Assembly: GCA_028279895.1 (NCBI GenBank)
Contig: JANQMY010000410.1
Location: 1 to 38,512 of the forward strand
From: Alphaproteobacteria bacterium
GTDB taxonomy: Bacteria; Pseudomonadota; Alphaproteobacteria; JANQMY01
Length of the DNA: 38,512 nt
Reading direction: 5' to 3'
Below are positions 1-11,073 of the stretch, piece by piece (position 1 is the first letter of the stretch; each line of letters opens with the position of its first letter). Below the pieces are notes generated by a model. That model searched no databases and was not told where the DNA came from. It saw only the letters and a list, made by a program, of their open reading frames with translations. The translations under genes were made by a program, and so were the position numbers.

Positions 1-2
1 CG

Positions 3-3000
3 GCCGGAAGCATCACAGTCCAGAAACTTCTTTCGGTAAATCCAGAAAGATACCGGGATGCGGCACTCGCCGGAATCCGGCAAGCCTTAAATGTGTCTGA
101 AAACGATCCCATTCCGACCGAGCTAATCTCTGCGGTCAAGATGGGAACGACCGTTGCCACGAATGCCCTACTGGAGCGAAAAGGCACACCCACCTTGCTG
201 CTGACCACCAAAGGCTTCGCAGATGCGCTTCGCATTGGATATCAAAACCGCCCTGACTTGTTCGCACTCAAGATCGACCTGCCCGAAATGCTGTTCGAAC
301 AAGCGGTCGAAGCGGACGAGCGCGTAACTGCTAGGGGGGAGGTGATAAGACCAATTGATCGGTCAAAGCTCTTCGAAGATCTCACTAAGGTGTATGAAAG
401 CGGGCTACGCTCAATCGCGATCGCCTTCATGCATGGTTACAAATATCCAGAGCACGAACAGATCGCTGCCGAAATCGCCGGCAATATCGGATTTGAACAA
501 ATATCTTGCAGCCACTCTGTCAGCCCCCTGATGAAACTGGTCGGCCGCGGTGACACAACCGTTGCCGACGCCTATTTGACGCCCGTATTGCGCGCCTACA
601 TCCAGACCATCGAAGATGAGATTCAAGGCAGCCAGGACCGAACGTCTCTGTTCTTCATGCAGTCAAATGGCGATCTTACCGAAGCTGATCAGTTTCAAGG
701 GAAAGATGCCATCCTTTCGGGGCCCGCGGGCGGTGTTGTTGGCGGCGTCAGATGCGCGGAAGCGCTGGGATACTCAAAACTGGTCGGCTTTGATATGGGC
801 GGCACGTCGACCGATGTCTGGCACTACGCCGGCAGTTACGAAAGAACGCTCGAATCAGTTGTTGCGGGCACGCGCATACGCGCGCCCATGATGCAGATCC
901 ACACCGTGGCGGCCGGAGGTGGGTCCATCCTGCGATATGACGGATCGAGGCTTCGGGTGGGCCCCGAATCCGCCGGCGCCCACCCCGGCCCCACATGCTA
1001 CCGGCGCGGCGGCCCACTGGCCGTCACCGATGCAAATCTCATGACGGGCCGTATTCAGGTACGCCAGTTTCCTAATTTGTTTGGTCCCAATGGGGATCAG
1101 CCATTGGACCGGGATGCCGTCCTGCAAAAATTTGATGCATTGGCGGCCGAACTTGGTCCGGACTACACGCCCGAAGATGTGGCTGGCGGCTTCACCCAAA
1201 TCGCCGTCCAGAACATGGCGCAAGCAGTTAAAAAGATTTCCGTTCAGCGGGGCCACGACATTACCACCCACGCGCTAGTGTGTTTTGGAGGGGCGGCGGG
1301 TCAACTCGCATGCCAAGTGGCTGACGCACTCGGGATTGAAACAATCATTGTTCATCACAAGGCCAGTGTTCTATCAGCATACGGAATGGGCCTAGCCGAT
1401 ATCGGTGCTCATCGGGAGAAGGCGATTGAGGCGCCTTTATCCGAGACCTCAGTAGACTCCGCAAACGCCGTGCTGACCGACCTGCAGAAAGAAGCCGGCG
1501 ACGAAGTTTCACAACAAGGCATTAACGCCAATCGGATCCGGCATCATCGCACGGCCTTTATCAAATACCAGGGAACCGACAATGCGATCGAGGTCATCTT
1601 CGGCAGCTTGCGCGCCATTCAACGCGAATTCGAGCGAAAACACCGGGCGCAGTTTGGCTTCATTGATCCACACAAACCGTTGATCATTGAAGCGGTCGCC
1701 GTGGAAAGTGTCGGCCGGACGACGGACGGAGATCTCTCGTCGCCGGCACAGCTTCAACCAGTGAAGCCTTCATCCTCCATCCCTCAAGCATCAATGCAGG
1801 GGGACCTATATTCGAACGGCACTTGGAAGCAGGTGCCGACATTTGATCGTGATACACTGATACCGGGGTCGCAAGTGACGGGCCCAGCCATTATCTCGGA
1901 ACCTCTCAGCAGCATCACGGTCGAAAACGGCTGGTTGGCAACAAGTCGCCCAGAGAACACTGTACTCACAAAACTCCAGGGCGAAACCTCGGATCAGAAA
2001 ACGAGCGTAGTGGTCAACCCGATCATGCTCGAAATCTTCAATAGCTTGTTTATGAGCATTGCCGAGCAAATGGGCTACGCTCTGGAAAAAACCGCCCACT
2101 CCGTGAATATCAAGGAACGGCTCGATTTCTCGTGTGCGTTGTTCGATGAAACCGGCAATCTAGTGGCCAACGCGCCGCACATGCCCGTGCACCTTGGCTC
2201 CATGGGCGAAAGTGTTAAATCGGTCATTGCCGGAGTCGGCACCAGGATCAAGCCGGGCGATGTCTATGCCCTGAACAATCCTTACAATGGCGGCACCCAT
2301 CTACCGGACATTACGGTCGTAACACCTGTATTCGACAACAAAGGGAAAAAGATCATCTTCTACGTGGCCACCCGCGGGCATCACGCGGACATTGGCGGCA
2401 TTTCACCGGGATCGATGCCGGCGCATTCCACCTCGATAGACGAAGAAGGCGTTTTGATCGACAACTTCCAGCTCGTGAAAGGGGACCGGTTCTGCGAAAC
2501 GGAATTGCTTGCGCTATTGGCCGGAGGCGCTTATCCCGCCCGCAATCCCCAGCAAAACGTCGCTGACTTAAAAGCACAAGTCGCCGCGTGCCAAAAGGGT
2601 GTCGACGAACTGAACAAGCTGGTTGGGACCTACGGCCTCGATGTAGTTCAGTCCTATATGAAGCATGTTCAAAACAATGCAGAAGACTCCGTGCGGCGGG
2701 TTCTCGATCGGCTCGAAAGCGGAAAATTTGATCTGACGACAGATCATGGAGATGAGATCTGCGTTGCCATTTCCGTCGATCGGACGAAACGTGAAGCAAC
2801 CATCGACTTCACCGGAACAAGCCCACAAACCACATCCAATTTCAATGCGCCTTCCGCCGTCACCCGTGCGGCAATTCTCTACGTGTTTCGTTGTCTCGTG
2901 GGTGAAGATATTCCGCTGAACGACGGGTGCCTTAAGCCGCTCAAAATCCTTATTCCGCCAAAGTCGTTACTCGACCCTGTTTTTCCCGCCGCTGTGGTTG

Positions 3001-3545
3001 CCGGAAACGTGGAAACCAGTCAGGCAGTCACCGACGCCTTATTCGGTGCTTGTGGTGTCATGGCCGCCGCTCAGGGGACCATGAACAATCTTACGTTTGG
3101 CAATGAAAATCATCAGTACTACGAGACAATTTGTGGTGGATCGGGCGCGGGAGACGGCTTCCACGGAACCAGCGCCGTGCATACACACATGACAAATTCA
3201 CGACTCACTGATCCTGAGGTTTTGGAATTCAGGTTTCCGGTCCTTTTGGAGTCCTTCGGAATCGAAATGGGCACTGGGGGCGCGGGAAGGTTCCATGGCG
3301 GCGACGGCACCAAACGACAATTGAGGTTTTTGGAACCCATGGATGTATCTCTACTCGCGTCGCGCCGTATCACCCAACCCTTCGGTCTCGCAGGCGGTTC
3401 CCCGGGCGCGGTCGGGGAAGACTTGATCATTCGTAAGGACGAAATACGACAAGCGATTTCAGGCTGCGATCAGATCACGGTTGATGCGGGAGATGTATTG
3501 ATCCTCAAGACACCGGGCGGCGGCGGATTCGGCCAGCCGGACTGA
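3..3545 (+). CDS. Fused hydantoinase/5-oxoprolinase (HyuA-HyuB), 5' end cut by window
   Basis: ATP-dependent hydrolase of the hydantoinase/oxoprolinase family, which opens cyclic amides such as 5-oxoproline or hydantoins. The frame is open from base 3 with no stop before the first GTG at 93, and the peptide encoded at 3-92 fits the usual family N-terminus ([10 protein letters not shown]). The true start is therefore outside the window, and GTG 93 is not the start. The first half is the HyuA part, with the acetate-kinase-like nucleotide motif [11 protein letters not shown] and a second glycine-rich motif, [18 protein letters not shown]. From about 2020 the HyuB part follows, beginning [12 protein letters not shown] and containing [20 protein letters not shown] and [12 protein letters not shown]. 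About 1180 residues are visible, against roughly 1200-1280 for full-length fused proteins. The family is clear. The substrate (5-oxoproline, hydantoin, N-methylhydantoin or acetophenone-type) cannot be told from sequence. Confidence 0.93.
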   Translation, partial: AGSITVQKLLSVNPERYRDAALAGIRQALNVSENDPIPTELISAVKMGTTVATNALLERKGTPTLLLTTKGFADALRIGYQNRPDLFALKIDLPEMLFEQAVEADERVTARGEVIRPIDRSKLFEDLTKVYESGLRSIAIAFMHGYKYPEHEQIAAEIAGNIGFEQISCSHSVSPLMKLVGRGDTTVADAYLTPVLRAYIQTIEDEIQGSQDRTSLFFMQSNGDLTEADQFQGKDAILSGPAGGVVGGVRCAEALGYSKLVGFDMGGTSTDVWHYAGSYERTLESVVAGTRIRAPMMQIHTVAAGGGSILRYDGSRLRVGPESAGAHPGPTCYRRGGPLAVTDANLMTGRIQVRQFPNLFGPNGDQPLDRDAVLQKFDALAAELGPDYTPEDVAGGFTQIAVQNMAQAVKKISVQRGHDITTHALVCFGGAAGQLACQVADALGIETIIVHHKASVLSAYGMGLADIGAHREKAIEAPLSETSVDSANAVLTDLQKEAGDEVSQQGINANRIRHHRTAFIKYQGTDNAIEVIFGSLRAIQREFERKHRAQFGFIDPHKPLIIEAVAVESVGRTTDGDLSSPAQLQPVKPSSSIPQASMQGDLYSNGTWKQVPTFDRDTLIPGSQVTGPAIISEPLSSITVENGWLATSRPENTVLTKLQGETSDQKTSVVVNPIMLEIFNSLFMSIAEQMGYALEKTAHSVNIKERLDFSCALFDETGNLVANAPHMPVHLGSMGESVKSVIAGVGTRIKPGDVYALNNPYNGGTHLPDITVVTPVFDNKGKKIIFYVATRGHHADIGGISPGSMPAHSTSIDEEGVLIDNFQLVKGDRFCETELLALLAGGAYPARNPQQNVADLKAQVAACQKGVDELNKLVGTYGLDVVQSYMKHVQNNAEDSVRRVLDRLESGKFDLTTDHGDEICVAISVDRTKREATIDFTGTSPQTTSNFNAPSAVTRAAILYVFRCLVGEDIPLNDGCLKPLKILIPPKSLLDPVFPAAVVAGNVETSQAVTDALFGACGVMAAAQGTMNNLTFGNENHQYYETICGGSGAGDGFHGTSAVHTHMTNSRLTDPEVLEFRFPVLLESFGIEMGTGGAGRFHGGDGTKRQLRFLEPMDVSLLASRRITQPFGLAGGSPGAVGEDLIIRKDEIRQAISGCDQITVDAGDVLILKTPGGGGFGQPD

Positions 3546-3867
3546 ACATGCGCCGCCCGGCTCGTGCCGCAGAGGAATCGGAATAGTGGGCCAAGCAACT
3601 ATTTCCACAGCTTAGGGTCGATAACGTCATAACAAAATCGACACTGCCAGTGAGTTTGATTCTCAATTGAGGTTTTAAAGAAAACATCAAAAAAACAACT
3701 ACTTAGCTGCCCAAACTGAGCCGGCCCAAGCCGCGCTGGTAACCTTAGTAGATCACTTGCTAACCAATCGTTTCGATTTGTCGCGATGCAGCATCGAATT
3801 TTGTTTGCGGCTATCGAAATTGCGGGCACAATTCGCGCCAACCCAAACCTCAGAAGGGTAAAGCGAC
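3546..3867. other. Intergenic stretch, no gene; small dyad
   Basis: These 322 bases follow the oxoprolinase stop. I see no convincing ORF with a ribosome binding site on either strand and no clear terminator directly behind the oxoprolinase gene. The one structural item is a short perfect dyad, CGATGCAGCATCG, at 3784-3796, flanked by TTCGAT and ATCGAA half-sites. It could be an operator or hairpin for the small peptide gene downstream, but nothing ties it to a known regulator. Confidence 0.4.
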
Positions 3868-3939
3868 ATGGACCTTGGCTATATTGCGACTGGTGTTGTG
3901 TTTGCGTTTATCGGTGCAATCGTAATGGGAGTTCTTTAG
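3868..3939 (+). CDS. 23-residue single-pass membrane peptide
   Basis: Short ORF encoding MDLGYIATGVVFAFIGAIVMGVL. It begins with ATG about 10 bases after a good ribosome binding site (AGAAGGG) and ends in TAG. After the acidic second residue almost the whole peptide is one hydrophobic, glycine-bearing segment (residues 4-23), so it should insert in the inner membrane as a single helix. A strong rho-independent terminator follows 65 bases later, which makes a dedicated short transcript plausible. I do not recognise the family. The size resembles small subunits or regulators of membrane complexes (CydX-like, KdpF-like), but the residues do not match those I know. Neighbours are an oxoprolinase upstream and metH convergent, and neither suggests a partner. 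Confidence 0.6.
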   Translation: MDLGYIATGVVFAFIGAIVMGVL

Positions 3940-4004
3940 ACCGTCCCGACAAATTGCCCTTTTTAACGCACCATATTTGAGGGACAGAAGGGGTAAAAGA
4001 AATC

Positions 4005-4040
4005 AGAGCGGCGCCCGTAAACGGCGCCGCTCTTCTTTTT
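4005..4040 (+). terminator. Rho-independent terminator, probably bidirectional
   Basis: A perfect 11-bp stem (AGAGCGGCGCC / GGCGCCGCTCT) closes a 7-base loop (4005-4033) and is followed by TCTTTTT on the plus strand. It ends the transcript of the 23-residue peptide gene. Read on the minus strand, the same hairpin is followed by GATTTCTTTT and lies about 55 bases beyond the metH stop, so it probably ends the metH operon as well. Confidence 0.88.
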
Positions 4041-4093
4041 GATCAAGCATACGCTATGAACACAACGCATCGCTCATACATTGCCAGCGACAT

Positions 4094-7000
4094 TTAGGGT
4101 TTGGGCGTGTAATTGAGGATCGGTGCAAGCCATCTCTCGGTTTCGGACTTGGTCATGCCTTTGCGCTGCGCATAGTCCGCTACCTGATCTTCCTCGATCT
4201 TTCCGACACCAAAGTAGTGGCTTTGCGGGTGAGAAAAATATAGTCCGCTTACCGACGACCCTGGCCACATGGCGAAACTTTCCGTCAGTTTGATACCGAC
4301 ATTTGCTTCCGCATCGAGCAAGTTGAACAAGGTTCCCTTTTCAGTATGGTCGGGTTGTGCGGGATATCCTGGCGCCGGCCGAATACCCTGGTATTTTTCG
4401 GCGATCAGATCCTCCGCCGTGAGTGATTCATCCGGCACATATCCCCAATACTCAGTACGAACGCGTTGATGCATTCTTTCTGCAAATGCCTCCGCCAGCC
4501 GATCACACAAGGCTTTGACAAGAATTGCCGAATAGTCGTCATTCTTATCTTCAAATCGTTTGGCAACGTCGTCCTCACCAATCCCCGCCGTGACGGCAAA
4601 CCCACCGATATAATCTTCCAGCCCGGATTCTTTCGGGGCAATGAAATCCGCCAAAGCCAGATTCGCCCGCGACGAGCGGCGGACCATCTGCTGCCGCAGC
4701 GTATGTAATGTGGCCGTCGGGTGTTCACGATCATTGCCGGCATAGACTTCAATATCATCGCCATTAGCGTTGGCAGGCCAAAAGCCGATAACGCCGCTCG
4801 CCGAGACCCACTGCTCTTCCACAATTTTCTTCAACATGGCCTGAGCATCAGCAAACAAGCTGCGCGCAGCGTCACCGATCTTCTTATCGTCCAGAATTTG
4901 GGGGTACTTGCCCGCTAGCTCCCACGATTGAAAGAAAGGAGTCCAATCAATATAGGGGATCAAGTCATGAAGGTCGTAGTCCTTAAAGACCGTAATCCCA
5001 GGTCGTTTCGGTATGGGTGGCACATAGGAAGTCCACTCTGGGGCAAAGCGGTTGCCACGCGCTCCATCTAAGTTCTGCCTTTCGGTATTGGCGTTGGCGG
5101 CCGCATGACCTTCCGCGATCTTCCGATACTCCGTTCTGATCTCGTCGACATACTTCGCACGGCGCTCTTCCGCCACGAGGCTCGATGCAACCCCCACCGC
5201 ACGAGACGCATCGGTAACGTAAACTGCTTGACCCCGCGAATAGTTCGGATGGATCTTGACCGCCGTATGCACACGGCTGGTCGTTGCCCCGCCGATCAGA
5301 AGCGGAATGTCGAAGCCCTCGCGCTCCATTTCCGCTGCCACGTGACACATTTCATCCAGGCTCGGTGTGATCAGGCCGGACAGACCGATCATGCTCACAT
5401 TGTGCTTTTTCGCTTCATCCAAGATTTTTTGAGCGGGCACCATGACACCGAGGTCGATGACTTCGAAGTTGTTGCATTGCAGAACCACACCGACAATGTT
5501 CTTACCGATGTCATGCACATCGCCCTTTACCGTGGCCATCAAAATCTTGCCGGCACTTTGCCGGGCCGCATCGCCCGCTTTGGCTTTCTCCTCTTCCATA
5601 AACGGGATGAGATGCGCCACTGCTTGTTTCATGACTCGCGCACTTTTGACCACCTGAGGTAGAAACATTTTTCCTGCCCCAAAAAGATCTCCCACCACAT
5701 TCATGCCAGACATTAGTGGGCCTTCAATAACGTGCAGAGGGCGCTCCGCGGCCTGGCGCGCTTCTTCAGTGTCCTCGACAATATACTCGGTGATGCCATT
5801 AACCAGCGCGTATTTCAGGCGCTCATTCACATCGCCTTCACGCCAAGAAAGATCTTCGACCTTCTTCTTTTTCCCGTCACCGCGGAACTGCTCAGCGATA
5901 TCCAGAAGCCTCTCCGTGGCATCCGCGCGACGATTAAGCAGCACGTCTTCAACGCGATCGCGCAACTCCGCTGGAATATCTTCATAAATCGCAAGTTGGC
6001 CTGCATTGACGATGCCCATGTCCATGCCGACCTGAATGGCATGATACAGAAACGCGGCATGCATCGCTTCACGAACCGGTTCGTTTCCGCGGAACGAAAA
6101 CGAGAAGTTAGATACGCCACCTGAAACGTGAGCATGCGGAAGTTCCGAGCGGATTTTCTGGGTGGCTTCCAGGAAATCGACGCCGTAATTGTTGTGCTCC
6201 TCAATCCCGGTTGCCACGGCGAAAATGTTAGGATCGAAAATAATGTCTTCCGGCGGGAAGCCGATCTCTTGAGTCAGCAGATCATAAGACCGTTTCGCAA
6301 TCTCGAATTTCCGGGCGGCAGTGTCGGCCTGACCAACCTCATCGAAAGCCATCACTACTACGGCGGCCCCATAACGCTTAACCAACCGAGCCTGTTCCAA
6401 GAAAGCTTCCTCACCTTCCTTAAGGCTGATGGAATTCACGATTCCCTTACCCTGCACGCATTTGAGGCCCGCCTCGATGATCTCCCATTTAGAGGAATCG
6501 ATCATGACCGGAACGCGAGCAATATCCGGCTCGGAGGCGACAAGATTTAGGAATTTGGTCATGGCCGACTTGCTGTCCAGCATGCCCTCATCCATGTTCA
6601 CATCAATGATCTGTGCACCATTGTTGACTTGGCCCCGCGCCACATCGAGCGCTTTTTCATAATCGCCATTTGTGATCAGCTTCCGAAACCGTGCTGACCC
6701 GGTTACGTTCGTCCGCTCACCAACATTAACGAAGTTCGTATCCGGGCCGATCTCGAAGGGTTCCAATCCTGACAGGTAAAGACGGCACGGCCGGTCTGGT
6801 GCAGAGCGCGGTGACACATCGGATACTGCATTTGCGATGGCACCAATATGGTCGGGCGTCGTACCGCAGCACCCGCCAACGATGTTGAGCAGCCCACTGC
6901 TGGCGAACTCGTGGAGCATCCCCGCCATATCTTCCGGTGTTTCATCGTAGCCGCCGAACTCATTCGGCAATCCGGCGTTTGGATGCGCGCTCACAAGCGT

Positions 7001-7807
7001 GTCTGAAACGCGTGACAGATCAGCGATGTGCGGCCGCAACTCTTTAGCGCCGAGCGCGCAGTTCAGGCCGACGCTGAAGGGCGCAACGTGCCGCACCGAG
7101 TTCCAAAAGGCCTCACTTGTTTGGCCCGAAAGCGTGCGGCCCGAAAGGTCGGTGATCGTTCCGGAAATCATGATCGGCAGCCGATACCCAAGCGATTGGA
7201 ACACTTCCTCAACGGCGAACAGGGCAGCCTTGGCGTTCAACGTGTCGAAGATGGTTTCGACCAGGATGATGTCGGCCCCTCCCTCGATCAGCGCGCGTGT
7301 TGCATCGGCATAGGTCGCGCGGAGGTCGTCGAATGTGACATTGCGCAAGCTTGGATCGTTCACATCCGGAGAAATCGACGCCGTGCGGTTAGTGGGCCCC
7401 AGCACACCGGCGACAAAACGAGGACGGTCCGGTGTCTCAGCCGTCGCCTTGTCTGCCGCCACCCGCGCAATGCGAGCGCTCTCAAAATTGAGCTCATGTA
7501 CCAAATGCTCCAAATTGTAGTCGGCCTGCGAGATAGACGTGGCGTTAAAAGTGTTTGTTTCCAATATGTCGGCGCCCGCCGCAAGATATGCCGCGTGTAT
7601 CTCTTCAATGATTTTCGGTTGCGTGATCGATAGAAGGTCGTTGTTGCCTTTCAGGTCGTCCGCATGGTTTCCAAATCGGTCACCACGATAAGCCGCCTCA
7701 TCAAGCGTATAAGCCTGAATCATAGTGCCCATCGCCCCATCGAGGACAAGAATGCGGTGTGCGGCGGCATCTATAAGAGCCTCGGTTCGGGCATGTTGTG
7801 AAGACAT
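4094..7807 (-). CDS. metH: Cobalamin-dependent methionine synthase
   Basis: Transfers the methyl group of 5-methyltetrahydrofolate to homocysteine via methylcobalamin. All four modules are present in order: homocysteine domain with the zinc cysteines (C250 in [11 protein letters not shown]313/C314 in [11 protein letters not shown]); pterin-binding domain ([14 protein letters not shown], then [10 protein letters not shown]); cobalamin domain with the axial-histidine motif [12 protein letters not shown] near residue 760; and the SAM-binding reactivation domain ([15 protein letters not shown]). Full length at about 1237 residues. The frame is also open from a TTG at 7819, but I chose ATG 7807 because GGA lies eight bases upstream of it. 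It is the last gene of the regulator-metF-metH operon, 23 bases behind metF, whose product makes its methyl donor. The presence of the reactivation domain implies a flavodoxin-type reductase elsewhere in the genome. Confidence 0.97.
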   Translation of the reverse strand: MSSQHARTEALIDAAAHRILVLDGAMGTMIQAYTLDEAAYRGDRFGNHADDLKGNNDLLSITQPKIIEEIHAAYLAAGADILETNTFNATSISQADYNLEHLVHELNFESARIARVAADKATAETPDRPRFVAGVLGPTNRTASISPDVNDPSLRNVTFDDLRATYADATRALIEGGADIILVETIFDTLNAKAALFAVEEVFQSLGYRLPIMISGTITDLSGRTLSGQTSEAFWNSVRHVAPFSVGLNCALGAKELRPHIADLSRVSDTLVSAHPNAGLPNEFGGYDETPEDMAGMLHEFASSGLLNIVGGCCGTTPDHIGAIANAVSDVSPRSAPDRPCRLYLSGLEPFEIGPDTNFVNVGERTNVTGSARFRKLITNGDYEKALDVARGQVNNGAQIIDVNMDEGMLDSKSAMTKFLNLVASEPDIARVPVMIDSSKWEIIEAGLKCVQGKGIVNSISLKEGEEAFLEQARLVKRYGAAVVVMAFDEVGQADTAARKFEIAKRSYDLLTQEIGFPPEDIIFDPNIFAVATGIEEHNNYGVDFLEATQKIRSELPHAHVSGGVSNFSFSFRGNEPVREAMHAAFLYHAIQVGMDMGIVNAGQLAIYEDIPAELRDRVEDVLLNRRADATERLLDIAEQFRGDGKKKKVEDLSWREGDVNERLKYALVNGITEYIVEDTEEARQAAERPLHVIEGPLMSGMNVVGDLFGAGKMFLPQVVKSARVMKQAVAHLIPFMEEEKAKAGDAARQSAGKILMATVKGDVHDIGKNIVGVVLQCNNFEVIDLGVMVPAQKILDEAKKHNVSMIGLSGLITPSLDEMCHVAAEMEREGFDIPLLIGGATTSRVHTAVKIHPNYSRGQAVYVTDASRAVGVASSLVAEERRAKYVDEIRTEYRKIAEGHAAANANTERQNLDGARGNRFAPEWTSYVPPIPKRPGITVFKDYDLHDLIPYIDWTPFFQSWELAGKYPQILDDKKIGDAARSLFADAQAMLKKIVEEQWVSASGVIGFWPANANGDDIEVYAGNDREHPTATLHTLRQQMVRRSSRANLALADFIAPKESGLEDYIGGFAVTAGIGEDDVAKRFEDKNDDYSAILVKALCDRLAEAFAERMHQRVRTEYWGYVPDESLTAEDLIAEKYQGIRPAPGYPAQPDHTEKGTLFNLLDAEANVGIKLTESFAMWPGSSVSGLYFSHPQSHYFGVGKIEEDQVADYAQRKGMTKSETERWLAPILNYTPKP

Positions 7808-7830
7808 CGTAGATTCCAAATTAAGTTTGT

Positions 7831-8760
7831 TTACTGACTAGTAGCGCGAACGCCAAGAATGTGACAAATAGCGTAGGTCAAGTCGGCCTTGTTCATCGTA
7901 TAAAAGTGAAACTGATCGATACCGGCTTCACGCAAGCGTAGACACTGTTCGACAACCAGAGACGCCGCGATCAGCTTTCTCGTTTCAGGATCTTTTTCGA
8001 GACCGTCAAACAACTTAATCAGCCAATCGGGGACGGATGCGCCGGCCGCTTCAGCCATCCGGCGCACACCTTTGAATCCGTTCACAGGCATGATGCCTGG
8101 GACAATCGGAATCTCAATCCCTTCCGCACGGACCTGATCAAGAAAACGCAAAAACACATCCGGATCAAAAAAGAACTGCGTGATGGCCCGTGTGGCCCCT
8201 GCATCGATCTTACGTTTCAAAATATCTAAATCACTTTGTGCCGTGGCAGCGTCGGGATGCTGCTCGGGATAACACCCGACACTGACCTCGAAATCTGCAA
8301 TGCGCTTAATCCCCTCGATGAGCTCCGGGCTCCCCGCATACCCTCCTGGGTGGGGCTCGTACTTCGTGCCAATCCCAGTTGGTGGATCACCGCGCAATGC
8401 AACGATGTGACGAACACCCGCTTCCCAATAGGACCGGATGACATCATCGATAGCCTCTTTATCCGCCCCAACACAGGTCAGATGAGCCGCTGGCTTAAGG
8501 CTGGTTTCGTCAACGATTCGCTTCACTGTGGCGTGGGTGCGCTCCCGCGTAGAGCCGCCAGCGCCGTAAGTCACGGATACGAAACCTGGTTGCAGCGGTT
8601 CAAGCCTTTTGATGGCTTGCCAAAGCTTTTCTTCAAGCTCTTGCGATTTCGGCGGTGAGAACTCGAATGAGATTTTCAGTTTGGCATCTTCGCCATACCC
8701 GCCTGACAACAGGCCAATGCCTTTGCCTGTCGTTAGCTTGCGCGAGTCCAGTTCTTTCAT
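7831..8760 (-). CDS. metF: 5,10-methylenetetrahydrofolate reductase
   Basis: Reduces methylene-THF to 5-methyl-THF with a flavin cofactor and so feeds MetH directly downstream. TIM-barrel family motifs are visible: [10 protein letters not shown] near the N-terminus carries the catalytic glutamate, and [23 protein letters not shown] and [12 protein letters not shown] follow. The frame runs open to 8817, but ATG 8760 (MKELDSRKL) is the sensible start. It overlaps the stop of the upstream regulator gene as ATGA, which indicates translational coupling, and it gives 309 residues, the usual size. The product ends LGVRATSQ shortly before metH begins. Confidence 0.95.
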   Translation of the reverse strand: MKELDSRKLTTGKGIGLLSGGYGEDAKLKISFEFSPPKSQELEEKLWQAIKRLEPLQPGFVSVTYGAGGSTRERTHATVKRIVDETSLKPAAHLTCVGADKEAIDDVIRSYWEAGVRHIVALRGDPPTGIGTKYEPHPGGYAGSPELIEGIKRIADFEVSVGCYPEQHPDAATAQSDLDILKRKIDAGATRAITQFFFDPDVFLRFLDQVRAEGIEIPIVPGIMPVNGFKGVRRMAEAAGASVPDWLIKLFDGLEKDPETRKLIAASLVVEQCLRLREAGIDQFHFYTMNKADLTYAICHILGVRATSQ

Positions 8761-9791
8761 GATGCGGTCTCCAATGACCGTTGCCTTTGAACTGGTGCTT
8801 TTTGCTGGCCAAGCCAAAGCGTGACCGTTAGCTTTTGTTCACTGTCAGCGGTTGTCTTTGTGGGAATTAAGTGACGGGGCGCCTGCACCTCGAGGCCGCA
8901 ATCGTTGAGCCAGCCGGTTACTTCCTGGTCGTCGAAACCAAGGCGGCGGTGGGCATGTTCGTCCCGTAGGAACTCGACGTCATGAGGGGCAAAATCGACG
9001 ATCATTATCCGCCCGCCAGGCCGAAGAACACGCGCCGCCTCCTGCAACGCCATGGCAGGTTCTTCAAGAAAATGAAGCACATGATGAATGGTAACGAGAT
9101 CGACCGATGCATTCTCGAAGGGCAGTGCGTAGAGATCTGCAAATCGTACATAAGCGTTGGTCTGTCCTGCTGATTCTAAGTTCGCACGCGCGACACCAAG
9201 CATTTCGTGGCTAAGGTCGACGCCTACGCCCTCTTCAAAATGCTCTGACATTACCTGCAGCACGCGTCCGGTACCGGTTCCGATGTCGAGCAGAGTTCCA
9301 AATTTGTCCGACCCCAGAAGGTCGAGCATGGCGGACTCCACTTCAGCTTCGGTGATGTAGAGCGATCGGATACGCCCCCATTGTTCCGCATTCCGCGCAA
9401 AATAGGCGGCAGCCGTCGCTGCCCTTTTCTGCTTCACGGCTTCCAGCCGATCCAAGTCCCGCAATACCGTGATGTCGTTCTGGGGCATCAACTGCACCAG
9501 GGACCACGCCAGCGCCCTTGGCGCCAAAACCGGTGTCGTCTGCCCTGCATGATCGACTTCGTCATGTCGCGCTGGTGGGACCAGCTTGTAGAAAACCCAT
9601 GCCCCCTCGCGAAATCGGGTCACCAGTCCCGCTTCCGTAAGCAATTTTAGATGTCGGCTTACTCTTGGCTGGCTCTGGCCAAGAATATGGGTCAGATCCG
9701 AAACGGTCAGTTCTGTTTTGGACAGCAGATTTAGCAGGCGCAGCCTTGTAGGTTCGCCAGCCGCCCTGAGCCCGGATATAAGATGTTCCAT
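8757..9791 (-). CDS. ArsR-family regulator fused to a SAM-dependent methyltransferase domain (SahR-like)
   Basis: 344 residues in two parts. Residues 1-80 are an ArsR-type winged helix (GEPTRLRLLNLL; recognition helix QSQPRVSRHLKLL; wing GAWVFYKL). From about residue 120 there is a class I methyltransferase fold with the SAM motif LLDIGTGTGRVLQVMSEHF, the acidic motif GVGVDLSHEML, and DLVTIHHVLHFLEEP. ArsR regulators of this kind next to metF/metH are known in Proteobacteria as SahR, a repressor of the methyl cycle that senses S-adenosylhomocysteine, and the methyltransferase-like domain is a natural site for that ligand. It is first in an operon with metF (ATGA overlap) and metH, and a palindrome 44 bases upstream fits autoregulation. 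It may instead retain enzyme activity. The family and operon role are secure; the ligand is by analogy. Confidence 0.88.
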   Translation of the reverse strand: MEHLISGLRAAGEPTRLRLLNLLSKTELTVSDLTHILGQSQPRVSRHLKLLTEAGLVTRFREGAWVFYKLVPPARHDEVDHAGQTTPVLAPRALAWSLVQLMPQNDITVLRDLDRLEAVKQKRAATAAAYFARNAEQWGRIRSLYITEAEVESAMLDLLGSDKFGTLLDIGTGTGRVLQVMSEHFEEGVGVDLSHEMLGVARANLESAGQTNAYVRFADLYALPFENASVDLVTIHHVLHFLEEPAMALQEAARVLRPGGRIMIVDFAPHDVEFLRDEHAHRRLGFDDQEVTGWLNDCGLEVQAPRHLIPTKTTADSEQKLTVTLWLGQQKAPVQRQRSLETAS

Positions 9792-9834
9792 GCTCTTGGA
9801 GAATCTCCCGCAGGTCCCAACCGATTTGCGCCGT

Positions 9835-9854
9835 ACATAAACATATCTTTATGT
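9835..9854 (-). promoter_or_regulatory. Palindromic operator upstream of the SahR-like/metF/metH operon
   Basis: A 20-base dyad made of ACATAAA, six central bases and TTTATGT. The arms are exact complements and only one central pair breaks the symmetry. It lies 44 bases upstream of the regulator start, where an ArsR repressor would act. An AT-rich interrupted palindrome of this length suits a dimeric winged-helix protein. The next gene on the other strand (mlaA) starts about 280 bases away, so the minus-strand operon is the likelier target. Confidence 0.65.
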
Positions 9855-10133
9855 GGTTATCTACAAAAATTTGGAGATAAAGGCGATTATTGGCCTTTAA
9901 GGGGTCTCGTACTGCGTGAAAAACGCAACAAATGCCACGAATTTGATCCACCACCCCGCGTCGCTCCCTGGTTTGTCGAGGTTGGATATGTTAACCAATC
10001 ACCGGTAAACCGCGAGGCTGAGCTGGGCATCGTATTTTTGTCCGGCTTCTGGGATTTCAGTCGATCGGCGGCCTTACCGTCCACAGGCGCAAGGTCGACA
10101 CCATTCGTGGTGATTGGGGAGTTTCAAAGCAGT

Positions 10134-10988
10134 ATGCAATTGACGCGTTTCAGCGGCCCGAAGGCATCGATTCTGGCTGGGTTCCTCGCAAGATCTAGCA
10201 AATTGGCGTTAGCGTCGGTGGTGGCTGGCTCGATGCTGTTGGGGGCTTGTTCTTCAACGCGCATGACAGAATCTGATTTAGAGATTAATGACCCCTATGA
10301 GGGCTTCAACCGTTGGTCCTATGGCGTAAATCAAAAGCTGGACAAATTCTTCTTCGGCCCAATCGTTGTCGGCTACACCACGATATTCCCACGGCAGATT
10401 CGAAACCGCGTGCGGAACGTTCTGAACAATGCCGACACACCGGTCATATTGGCGAACGATTTGCTGCAGACGGAGTGGCAGCGAGCGGGGACGACGATTA
10501 CGCGCTTTGGCATAAACTCTACCGTTGGGCTGGGCGGTATGTTCGACGTCGCAGGGAAGTTCGGATACGAATTCCACCGAGAAGACTTTGGCCAAACCCT
10601 GGCAGTTTGGGGCGTGGGCACCGGCCCATATTTTTTCCTTCCTTTCCTGGGTCCCACGACATTGCGTGACGGCATTGGGTTGGCGGTCGACACGGCCTTT
10701 GACCCAATTACCTATATAAACTGGGATGACATGCAACTCATTTGGGTTCCCGTAGCCATAACCGGCACCGACGCGATTGATGCTTATTCCCGCGCACGAC
10801 CGGGGTTGAGGCAAATCCAAGAAACATCGTTGGACCCCTATGCCTCGCTGCGCAGCCTCTATCAACAAAGCCGGCGCGACGCGATCCTTAATGGGGCGAG
10901 TAGTTTTGAGGATTTACCATCTTTTGATGATGACGCCGCGGACAGCGCCTTCGAAGAGTTCGACGCTGAAGAGCCAGCCGCACAGTAA
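10134..10988 (+). CDS. mlaA: MlaA-family outer-membrane lipoprotein (VacJ)
   Basis: Outer-membrane component of the Mla pathway, which removes misplaced phospholipid from the outer leaflet. The precursor has a basic, then hydrophobic, signal peptide ending in the lipobox LLGAC, so the mature protein is a lipoprotein beginning CSSTRMTESD. Family motifs follow: NDPYEGFNRWSYGVNQKLD, NADTPVILANDLLQ, GLGGMFDVA and GPYFFLPFLGPTTLRDG. About 284 residues, a normal size, with an acidic tail rich in D and E. The frame is open from 9783, but ATG 10134 is the first start that gives a proper lipoprotein signal; GGGGAG lies 12 bases before it. The preceding ~280 bases hold no gene I can support. mlaC follows 85 bases later, and the transporter subunits MlaFED are not in the window. 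Confidence 0.93.
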   Translation: MQLTRFSGPKASILAGFLARSSKLALASVVAGSMLLGACSSTRMTESDLEINDPYEGFNRWSYGVNQKLDKFFFGPIVVGYTTIFPRQIRNRVRNVLNNADTPVILANDLLQTEWQRAGTTITRFGINSTVGLGGMFDVAGKFGYEFHREDFGQTLAVWGVGTGPYFFLPFLGPTTLRDGIGLAVDTAFDPITYINWDDMQLIWVPVAITGTDAIDAYSRARPGLRQIQETSLDPYASLRSLYQQSRRDAILNGASSFEDLPSFDDDAADSAFEEFDAEEPAAQ

Positions 10989-11073
10989 GTGCTTCGTTCA
11001 TTTTGCAGTCAGCTTTGATTTGGCATGCTGACTCACTACATAGACCCTGTCGTCAATACACAGTGAGGGCACC

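Noticed and set aside
3786..3980. 64-codon frame overlapping the small membrane peptide
   Set aside because: No ribosome binding site and no coherent protein features; the shorter frame at 3868 has both.
9783..10133. Upstream extension of the mlaA frame
   Set aside because: It would overlap the divergent regulator start and its operator and would bury the lipoprotein signal; ATG 10134 gives a proper signal peptide.
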